Assembly: GCA_965243775.1 (NCBI GenBank)
Contig: CBDEWF010000037.1
Span: forward strand, 119,603-183,602
DNA: 64,000 nucleotides
Direction: 5' to 3'
From: Sansalvadorimonas sp965243775
GTDB taxonomy: Bacteria; Pseudomonadota; Gammaproteobacteria; Pseudomonadales; Endozoicomonadaceae
This document shows, in pieces, positions 26,417 through 33,503 of the stretch (within the stretch, counting starts at the first letter, position 1; each line of letters opens with the position of its first letter). The position numbers and the translations under genes are program-made. Below the pieces are notes generated by a model. It was not told the DNA's origin and made no database searches. It saw nothing but the letters and a program-made list of their open reading frames with translations.

Positions 26417-27321
26417 AAGCGTTAAAAAAAGTACTCTATGCTTGGGTCAGTGGAAAGTTTATGGCTGGCTGCAGTAGCTATAACCAGCTGGATGTACGAA
26501 AAAGCTGCCGTACCAAGAGGCAGGCCCGTGAGGCTTTTTCCCGTCATGCTATACCTCACGCAAAAGGAGATATATTCCTGAACCCGTTTCGGGCTATTGA
26601 TTTTGCCAAACAACATGGCTTCCCTCTGGTGGTGAAACCGAATCTTGGAACATTTTCCCGTGGCAGCTATTTTCCGATTAACAATTACCAAGAGTTATGG
26701 AAAGCGGTTTTTCTCTCGAAGCTATGGTGGCCAGTCAGCGTAGTTGAGCAATATCTTGAAGGTTGTAATTACCGGGTTCTGATTGCCAGGGGAGAAATTA
26801 TTTCTGCCATTCGCCGCTACCCGCCCCATGTTATCGGTGATGGACATCAAACAATTTCTGAGCTGATTGACCAGGAAAATAAAACTCGTGATGAGATGGG
26901 GCTGTTTCCTGTTATGTATCCGTTGACCAAGGGAGAAAACACCCGTTCATTTCTGGCAAAGCGGAACTATGACTTACGCAGTGTTCCTGCAGATGGTGAA
27001 GAAGTCAGATTATTTAATCAGATTGCGCTGGCTCCGGGCGGGGTTGTGGAGGTCATTAAAAAAGAAAAGCTTCCCCAGGAAAATATCCAGCTAATGGAAA
27101 AAGTTCTGGATATTTTCAACGCCAATATTCTGGGGATTGATGTCATTATGGAAAAGGGAATTGAGCACAGCTTTAAAGATCAGAAATGCATTCTGCTGGA
27201 AGTGAACTCACGCCCCTATGTGAAAATGCATGACTATCCCCGCTATGGAGAAAAAGAAGATCTGTCCGGCTATTTTGAAAGGCTGGATCAGATTGAGATC
27301 CAGCAGGCGGATGTCTTCTGA
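26413..27321 (+). CDS. cyanophycin-synthetase-like ATP-grasp ligase, second of two
   Basis: The 302-residue protein carries a full ATP-grasp core: FPLVVKPNLGTFSRGSYF, VVEQYLEGCNYRVLIARGEII, then VIGDGHQTISELI, GIDVIMEKGI and CILLEVNSRPYVKMHDYP. The GDG-x-x-T-I-x-E-L-I block and the EVN-x-x-P-x-x-x-MH ending are close to the cyanophycin synthetase ATP-grasp half. No Mur-ligase half is present, so it does not make cyanophycin alone. It probably forms an amide bond on a carboxylate acceptor. It is coupled to both neighbours (4-base overlap upstream, 1-base overlap downstream). Confidence 0.8.
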   Translation: MKALKKVLYAWVSGKFMAGCSSYNQLDVRKSCRTKRQAREAFSRHAIPHAKGDIFLNPFRAIDFAKQHGFPLVVKPNLGTFSRGSYFPINNYQELWKAVFLSKLWWPVSVVEQYLEGCNYRVLIARGEIISAIRRYPPHVIGDGHQTISELIDQENKTRDEMGLFPVMYPLTKGENTRSFLAKRNYDLRSVPADGEEVRLFNQIALAPGGVVEVIKKEKLPQENIQLMEKVLDIFNANILGIDVIMEKGIEHSFKDQKCILLEVNSRPYVKMHDYPRYGEKEDLSGYFERLDQIEIQQADVF

Positions 27322-28574
27322 TGAATGCCAGGCCGGCCTACTTCTACCAGTTTTCAGGGCTGCATGCTTTTCTGACCGGATTGATGCCATTTTTCCTGCC
27401 AGTGATTCTCTGGCGGGACACACACTCTCTGGCCCTGGTGTCGGGATTTATTTCTCTGTCCGGCCTGGGTTTTCTGATTAGTCTCTTGCTATGGGAAAAA
27501 CTCAGGGCTGGTGATCATGGCAAGCTGGCTATAGCTGGATCTTTTATTGCGGAAGCTGTACTGATAACCGCTTTGATTCTTGAAGAACTTCACAGTGGCT
27601 TAAGTGTTGCCGGGGTGCTGTCACTGGCTCTGCTGAATGGGTTCTATGGTTGTTTCTACTGGCTGTCACTCAGGGTTCTTTTTATCAGTCAGTCCAGCGA
27701 GGGCAAGGATAGCTCCGGTAACCGCTTTGGTAATTTCCAGCTGGTTGTCGGGATTCTGCTGAAACTGGGTATTCTGGCAGGAGCCATATTACTGGACAGT
27801 GGGCAGGATATCTGGCTGGTGGTAGTGACTCTGCTGGTTTCTGCTGCCGGGGGTGTCTGTGTCTACTCACAGACCAACAGCGACTATATTAAAACCGCAC
27901 TGTCTGCCAACCCGGTTCAACTGTCTAATCTATTTTGTTTTCGTCCTGGTAACTGGTCACGTTCAGTCTTTGTTCTGGATGGGCTGTTCCTGTTTATGGA
28001 AAGCTATTTCTGGGTGTTGTCACTTTATCTGCTCAGCAACGAAAGTTTCACCAGGCTTGGCCTGATTGTTGTGGCGCTGGCTGTGATTCTGTCCCTTCTG
28101 TTTCTGGTTATCAAAAGCCGTATAGACAGTGGTGATTCCAGCCAGGTATTTACTCTGGCTGTTATCCTCTATTCCCTGTCGTGGGTTTTAAGAGGCTGGA
28201 TTGATAACAGTATTTCACCCACTGCTTCACCAACATTATTCTCGGTAACGGTCATTTTGATTGCTTTTATGACCAGTTTCTTCCGGCTCTCATTTAACAA
28301 GATCTTTTTTGACCGGATAGAAATCGGGAATCGGCAGCTCTTTGTGCTGGCTAAAAGTTGGTATACCCAATTTGGTGTGACGGTTTTCTTTGCACTGCTG
28401 GCGCTTGTTTTCCAGCTTTCCGGTGGTGGCTCCAGGCAACTGGCAACAATTTACTGGCTGAGTGCTCCATTGGCACTGATTTATTTTCTTTACGCACGGC
28501 AGGCTTCCCCCTCAGCAGGTCTCCGTGCTTTTTTTCCTGGAGTAAAGCGTAATGCACACCATTGTACAGGGTGA
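27321..28574 (+). CDS. MFS-like multi-pass membrane transporter
   Basis: The 417-residue protein has about 12 hydrophobic segments, from YQFSGLHAFLTGLMPFFLPVIL to QLATIYWLSAPLALIYFLY, with a central loop near 195-210. This is the layout of a major facilitator superfamily exporter. Family motifs are weak. Its ATG overlaps the ligase stop by one base and its 3' end overlaps the next gene by 23 bases, so the five genes of this block are expressed together. Export of the ligase product is the simplest interpretation and is inference. Confidence 0.7.
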   Translation: MNARPAYFYQFSGLHAFLTGLMPFFLPVILWRDTHSLALVSGFISLSGLGFLISLLLWEKLRAGDHGKLAIAGSFIAEAVLITALILEELHSGLSVAGVLSLALLNGFYGCFYWLSLRVLFISQSSEGKDSSGNRFGNFQLVVGILLKLGILAGAILLDSGQDIWLVVVTLLVSAAGGVCVYSQTNSDYIKTALSANPVQLSNLFCFRPGNWSRSVFVLDGLFLFMESYFWVLSLYLLSNESFTRLGLIVVALAVILSLLFLVIKSRIDSGDSSQVFTLAVILYSLSWVLRGWIDNSISPTASPTLFSVTVILIAFMTSFFRLSFNKIFFDRIEIGNRQLFVLAKSWYTQFGVTVFFALLALVFQLSGGGSRQLATIYWLSAPLALIYFLYARQASPSAGLRAFFPGVKRNAHHCTG

Positions 28575-29076
28575 TCTGGAAGCCATTGACCAGCTTGCTG
28601 AATTTATTGTTGGGTTGAATGATGAAGATTATAACTACAGCCATGGCACTGTTCTCAGCAGCACTGTAGGGCAGCATCTCCGGCATATTCTGGATCTGTA
28701 CCTGGCGCTGATTAACCGAAATCAAGGCGTGGCAGATTATGATAACAGGCGCCGGGGGGCAGCCGTGGAGAACTGCAGGCAGGTCGGGCTGCAGGAGATT
28801 GCCAGTGTGCGTCAGTGGCTGACAGAGCTGACAGACGTACAAATAGCCTCTGAGTGTGTTATTCAAACCGAAGTCATGCATTCCCGGTGTACCAGTATTC
28901 AAACCGCTTCCAGTCTGGGCCGTGAACTCTGTTTTGTCTCCAGTCACCTGACCCATCACCTGGCGATCATGGCGGCCCTGGCTAAATTGGCGGGTTGTTC
29001 TGTATCTGACTCGGTGGGTGTCGCTCCAGCAACGGCCAGTTATATCCGTTCTCTGCCGGAAAACAGCCCATACTGA
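28552..29076 (+). CDS. DinB/YfiT-like metal-binding protein
   Basis: The 174-residue helical protein has the DinB-fold histidine pattern: VGQHLRHILDLYLAL near residue 42 and SSHLTHHLAIMAAL near 130, which would form a metal site on a four-helix bundle. The ending GVAPATASYIRS is common in this subgroup. DinB-like proteins act as thiol-dependent transferases or hydrolases in several pathways. It overlaps the transporter gene by 23 bases, tying it to the ligase operon. The particular activity is unknown. Confidence 0.72.
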   Translation: MHTIVQGDLEAIDQLAEFIVGLNDEDYNYSHGTVLSSTVGQHLRHILDLYLALINRNQGVADYDNRRRGAAVENCRQVGLQEIASVRQWLTELTDVQIASECVIQTEVMHSRCTSIQTASSLGRELCFVSSHLTHHLAIMAALAKLAGCSVSDSVGVAPATASYIRSLPENSPY

Positions 29077-29199
29077 ATTTCATTGCCCTGTATTCATCCA
29101 GTTTTACACTACACTTTTTCCTGCCGGTTTCCAGCAGGTTATAATAATGCCATTACAGCCATTCCCGTAAAATATACGCCTCAAGACGCAAAGTTATTC

Positions 29200-29370
29200 A
29201 TGAGTAAGTACCTGGGCATATGGAATCGCATATTTCTGGCCAATAAACAGGTTGCTCAGCTGGATTGCCGCGCAGGGAGCATAGCCCGCTATGTGACCGG
29301 AGCTGCGGCACGGCTGGGTGGTCTGGAGATTGAGTCAGAAATATGTGACTCCATGTGGCCGGGTACTTAA
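29200..29370 (+). CDS. small hypothetical protein, 56 residues
   Basis: ATG 29200 opens a 56-residue frame (MSKYLGIWNRIFLANKQVAQL). The frame is open further upstream to a TTG at 29083. No clear ribosome site is present and I recognise no family. It lies between the DinB-like gene and the convergent tesA and may be chance or a remnant. Confidence 0.3.
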   Translation: MSKYLGIWNRIFLANKQVAQLDCRAGSIARYVTGAAARLGGLEIESEICDSMWPGT

Positions 29371-29439
29371 CCCTTGATTTTCAAGGTCACAATCACACCA
29401 GCCTTCATTAGAAAGCTCAGGGTAAGTGCCTGGAAGCTT

Positions 29440-30063
29440 TCACTGCAATAATGGCTTTAAGAAAGGCCAGATATTCTGGAAAACCAAGGGTTGGGCTTCT
29501 GCTGTCGGGTGTATACCGTCAGCCTGGTTAAGCTTCTCGTTTCCGGCTACGCCATCAAGGAAGAATGGTAGCAGGGTAACATTATTGTTATCAGCCAGCT
29601 GTTGGAAAGTCTGGTGAAAAAGTCGGGTGTAGACAGCACCATAATTGGGAGGAATCCGCATTTCGAAGAGAACCACGGGGGTTTTGTCCCGAGCGGCCAG
29701 TTCCAGCATATCGGTCAGGTTTGACTTCATGGCTTTGACAGGGGTACCCCGCAGCCCGTCGTTAGCCCCCAGTTCCAGAAGTATCAGATCTGGATTATGC
29801 TTTTTGATAGCGTCCGGAAAACGGCTGAGGCCGCCGGCGGTGGTTTCACCACTGATACTGAGATTAACCACGTTCCACTCAGGGTTGGATTTACTGAGTT
29901 TGTCTTGTAATAAAGAGACCCAGCCCTTATCAATATCAATACCGTAGGCAGCACTGAGGCTGTCGCCGAAAACCATCAGGGTTTTCTGAGCAGACCAGGC
30001 ATTCAGGGCCAAAAAAGATAAAAACACTATTGGCAAAAAGCGACAACGCACTATGACAGACAT
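29440..30063 (-). CDS. tesA: periplasmic arylesterase / acyl-CoA thioesterase I, lysophospholipase L1
   Basis: SGNH hydrolase of 207 residues with a signal peptide (cleavage near NAWSA). Block I is VFGDSLSAAYG with the nucleophilic serine, block III is LELGANDGLRG, and block V is QADGIHPTAEAQPL with Asp and His. Length and blocks match TesA, which hydrolyses acyl-thioesters, lysophospholipids and aryl esters in the periplasm. It diverges from ybbA exactly as in E. coli; the two start codons overlap by 11 bases on opposite strands, so the two promoters must overlap the opposite genes. Confidence 0.95.
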   Translation of the reverse strand: MSVIVRCRFLPIVFLSFLALNAWSAQKTLMVFGDSLSAAYGIDIDKGWVSLLQDKLSKSNPEWNVVNLSISGETTAGGLSRFPDAIKKHNPDLILLELGANDGLRGTPVKAMKSNLTDMLELAARDKTPVVLFEMRIPPNYGAVYTRLFHQTFQQLADNNNVTLLPFFLDGVAGNEKLNQADGIHPTAEAQPLVFQNIWPFLKPLLQ

Positions 30064-30820
30064 GACTAATTATTCTGCTCTTCCTGATTCTTGTGAGACC
30101 ACATCTTCAGTTGTTGTTTCCGCCAGCAGTCTGAATAAAACAGTGACAGCCCGAAGTGGTATGCTGACTATCTTGTCGGGACTGGATCTTGAGATCAAGT
30201 CCGGGCAGTCCGTTGCCATTGTCGGAACATCCGGTTCCGGTAAATCAACTTTACTGGGAATCCTGGCTGGGCTCGATCTTCCAACAGAAGGAAGTGTCAC
30301 TTTGGCAGGGGTGTGTATCGACCAGCTGGATGAAGATGAAAGAGCTTCAGTGCGGGGCAAACACAGTGGCTTTGTGTTCCAGTCTTTCCAGTTATTGCCC
30401 AATTTGACTGCTCTGGAGAATGTCATGCTGCCCCTGGAACTGGCCGGTCATGGCCAGGCTCGGATTCGGGCCGACAACCTGTTAAGCCGGGTGGGGCTGG
30501 AGCTTCGCATGGATCATTATCCAAGACAGTTGTCGGGAGGAGAGCAGCAGCGTGTCGCCATAGCCCGGGCTTTTGCAGGAGATCCCGATATTCTGTTTGC
30601 CGATGAACCGACCGGAAATCTGGACGAGAAAACCGGGGAGAAAATTATTGATCTTCTGTTTGAAGTAAACCAAGAGCGAGGAACAACCCTGATTCTGGTC
30701 ACTCACGATATGACCCTGGCCCAGCGCTGTGATCGCATGCTTCATCTTCATGGCGGACGCCTTGAGGAGAGCACTCAATCGCTCAACAACAATGGCAAGT
30801 CGCAGGATAGAAGTGTATGA
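30053..30820 (+). CDS. ybbA: ABC transporter ATP-binding protein YbbA (LolD-like)
   Basis: The 255-residue ATPase has Walker A GTSGSGKST, signature LSGGEQQRV, Walker B ILFADEPTGNLDE and H-loop LVTHDM, the pattern of the LolD/MacB-type family. The partner permease gene overlaps its stop by four bases (ATGA), and the same divergent tesA neighbour occurs in E. coli, supporting the ybbA name. An alternative start is ATG 30062. Function of YbbAP is thought to relate to envelope lipids or signalling molecules; the substrate is not resolvable here. Confidence 0.93.
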   Translation: MTDMTNYSALPDSCETTSSVVVSASSLNKTVTARSGMLTILSGLDLEIKSGQSVAIVGTSGSGKSTLLGILAGLDLPTEGSVTLAGVCIDQLDEDERASVRGKHSGFVFQSFQLLPNLTALENVMLPLELAGHGQARIRADNLLSRVGLELRMDHYPRQLSGGEQQRVAIARAFAGDPDILFADEPTGNLDEKTGEKIIDLLFEVNQERGTTLILVTHDMTLAQRCDRMLHLHGGRLEESTQSLNNNGKSQDRSV

Positions 30821-33309
30821 GACAGGTCATACAGCAAGCATTCCGGTTTCTTGTACGAGACTGGCGTTCCGGCGAGCTCTGGCTGCTGGTGCTCTCTTTG
30901 CTTATGGCAGTATCCGTAAGTACGGCTATTTCCCTGTTTAGTGAACGTCTGCAACTGGCTCTTGGCCGGCAGGTTGCCGAAGTGCTGGGTGCAGATTTAA
31001 TGATTCGCAGTCCAAGGCCGGTCAGTGACGCAGTCATCAAACAGGCTGATAGCCTGGGGCTGGAACAGTCCCGGGTGCTTGAATTTCCTTCCGTAGTTCT
31101 GGCCGGAGAGGAGATGCATCTTGTATCTGCCAAGGCCGTAGAGAACAGCTACCCTCTGCGTGGGCATATCCGGGCTGCTGACCAGCCATTTGCCAAAGAT
31201 GCAGAAGTTAGCGACATCCCACAATCCGGTGAAGCCTGGCTGGAGCCAAGGCTGTTTCCCCTTCTGGGGGTGAAGATAGGTGACAGGGTTCAGCTGGGAG
31301 AGACAGAGCTGAAAGTAACCCGGGTCATTACTCTGGAGACAGACAGAGGGGGAGATTTCTACAGTCTTTCCCCCCGGCTGCTGTTCAACATGGCGGATGT
31401 GGAAAAGACAGGAGTCATCCAGCCCGGCAGTCGGGTCAGCTGGAAGACTCTGTTTGCCGGTGACCGCAGGCAGCTGAAAGCTTTCCAGGGTTGGGCTGAG
31501 CTGCGACTGGGTAAAAGTGAACGGCTGGTCATGGTCGATGACAGTCGCAGAGATCTGCGAAATTCGGTAGTTCGTCTCAGGCAGTTCCTGGGGCTTGCCA
31601 GCATGGCAGCCATTCTTTTGGCAGGTGTGGCTGTGGCCATGGCCAGCAGGCGTTTTGCCGAGCGGCGGTTTGATGCCAGTGCGGTGATGCGCTGCCTGGG
31701 GGCGAGCCGCAATCAGGTATTGTCCCTGCTGCTTGGAGAACTGGTACTTATTGCTGTTCTGGTAGCGGTTCCGGGTGTTGTGCTGGGCTGGTTGCTTCAG
31801 TCTGGAGTAGTCTCTCTTCTGGAAGGAGTGCTGCCGGCATGGCTGCCGGAAGCCAGCTATCTGCCAATGGTCGTGGGTGGTGCCACGGGGATTATCACCC
31901 TGGCGGGTTTTGGGCTGGCGCCGCTGTTGCGATTGCATCAGGTGTCCCCTTTGAGGGTACTGAGGCGGGAGCTTATACCTGCACCGGCTTCCTCCTGGAT
32001 GGTCTATTCATTTTCCCTGGCTGCCATGATTCTGCTGCTTTGGTATCACACCGGTGAGCTGGTTATGACGATTGTTCTGACTCTGACCTCGGCGGCTGTG
32101 CTGCTGGCTGTTTCCCTGGGTATCCAACTGCTGCTGGCCGGCTTCAGTAGAAAAAACGGGATCAGCTCCATACCATTCCAGTGGCGTCTTGGTTTGCGCC
32201 GAATAGTGGAAGAGCGGGGGAGTAGTTCCGCCCAGATTCTGGCCTTTTCCCTCACCTTTATGGCTATGGCTATAGTTTTGGTTCTACGCACAGATCTTCT
32301 GGACCGGTGGCAGGAAGATCTTCCGGAAGATACGCCTAATTACTTCGCTATCAATATCCAGCCTGCCGAGGTGGAAGCGTACAGAGAGTTTCTGGATACC
32401 AATGATATTCAGGGAAGTGATCTTTACCCTATAGTCCGCGGCCGACTGGTGCGCATTAATGGTGTGGATGTGCGTCAGGCTGTATCCAAGGATCAGCGGA
32501 GGCATAATTCTATCAACCGGGAGCTGAATCTGACCTGGTCACCCAGATTGCCGGAAGGTAACAGCCTGGTTGAAGGACAGTGGTGGCAGCCCGGAGCTGA
32601 AGATGGTCTGTCTGTTGAGGAGGAACTGGCAGAACATCTGGATATTCAGCCAGGTGATCGTTTGACCTTTATGGTGTCTGGTCGTGAGTTCAGTGAAGTA
32701 GTCACAAGTATTCGCAAGGTGCAGTGGGAATCCTTCCAGCCCAACTTCTACATGATCTTTCCACAAGCTGCGCTCAAAGATATGCCAGCAACCTGGCTGA
32801 ACAGCTTTTATCTGGACAGTGAAGACAAGGTACAGTTGAATGAGCTGATCTCAGCATTTCCGACCATGACACTGCTCGATCTGGATTCAGTGATTGGTCA
32901 GGTCAGAAAGATGCTGGCGCAGTCCACAGTTGCTGTTGAAGCCATGCTGCTGGCACTGCTTTTGGCCGGTATCCTGGTTCTGGCGGCGGTCATCGAATCC
33001 AGTATTGATGAACGTCTGCAAGAGGGAGCTCTGATTCGTTCACTGGGCGGAACCCGCAAACAGCTGATACTGATGCAGGCAGGGGAGTTTATTATCTTTG
33101 GTGCATTTTCGGGAGTATTGGCAGCCGCTGGCACGGAATTCTGCAGTTACTGGCTGAACACCCGTGTGTTTGAACTGGAATGGCAGCCGGTGCTGTGGCT
33201 GTGGGGAACCCTGCCTTTACTGGGTGCCCTGGTCATTGGAACCGCAGGGTGGCTTGGTGTTCGGCGTGTTATCCGCCAGTCTCCCGTGAATGTACTGAAT
33301 GCTGTGTGA
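30817..33309 (+). CDS. ybbP: FtsX-like ABC transporter permease YbbP
   Basis: The 830-residue protein has the type VII layout duplicated as in YbbP: an N-terminal membrane segment (LWLLVLSLLMAVSVSTAI), a large periplasmic domain, three segments at about 265-380 (FLGLASMAAILLAGVAVAMA), a middle pair (about 395-440), a second periplasmic domain from about 490, and three C-terminal segments (AMLLALLLAGILVLAAVIESS). FtsX-type cytoplasmic motifs are AVMRCLGASRNQVLSLLLGE and ALIRSLGGTRKQLILMQAGE. It works with the YbbA ATPase. Length agrees with E. coli YbbP. Confidence 0.94.
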   Translation: MRQVIQQAFRFLVRDWRSGELWLLVLSLLMAVSVSTAISLFSERLQLALGRQVAEVLGADLMIRSPRPVSDAVIKQADSLGLEQSRVLEFPSVVLAGEEMHLVSAKAVENSYPLRGHIRAADQPFAKDAEVSDIPQSGEAWLEPRLFPLLGVKIGDRVQLGETELKVTRVITLETDRGGDFYSLSPRLLFNMADVEKTGVIQPGSRVSWKTLFAGDRRQLKAFQGWAELRLGKSERLVMVDDSRRDLRNSVVRLRQFLGLASMAAILLAGVAVAMASRRFAERRFDASAVMRCLGASRNQVLSLLLGELVLIAVLVAVPGVVLGWLLQSGVVSLLEGVLPAWLPEASYLPMVVGGATGIITLAGFGLAPLLRLHQVSPLRVLRRELIPAPASSWMVYSFSLAAMILLLWYHTGELVMTIVLTLTSAAVLLAVSLGIQLLLAGFSRKNGISSIPFQWRLGLRRIVEERGSSSAQILAFSLTFMAMAIVLVLRTDLLDRWQEDLPEDTPNYFAINIQPAEVEAYREFLDTNDIQGSDLYPIVRGRLVRINGVDVRQAVSKDQRRHNSINRELNLTWSPRLPEGNSLVEGQWWQPGAEDGLSVEEELAEHLDIQPGDRLTFMVSGREFSEVVTSIRKVQWESFQPNFYMIFPQAALKDMPATWLNSFYLDSEDKVQLNELISAFPTMTLLDLDSVIGQVRKMLAQSTVAVEAMLLALLLAGILVLAAVIESSIDERLQEGALIRSLGGTRKQLILMQAGEFIIFGAFSGVLAAAGTEFCSYWLNTRVFELEWQPVLWLWGTLPLLGALVIGTAGWLGVRRVIRQSPVNVLNAV

Positions 33310-33503
33310 AATTGAGGTGTTTAAAAAATACCCAGTTGTAGGACCACCTTAAGGAAACTCTGTTTTCATAGGTTATCCACAGGTCATTCAAGGGGTTGAT
33401 CAGGGTTTCTGTGGGTAACCCACACAGAACGCTTATCTCATATCAACAGAACCGATCTCTCTGGCCGATAGCTGTAACAACAGCTGAAGCCAGGGGATAA
33501 AGT

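Noticed and set aside
33371..33382. TTATCCACA DnaA-box-like nonamer (others near 34115 and 51208)
   Set aside because: Single isolated sites, two in coding sequence; no cluster, AT-rich unwinding element or dnaA/dnaN nearby, so no origin is claimed.
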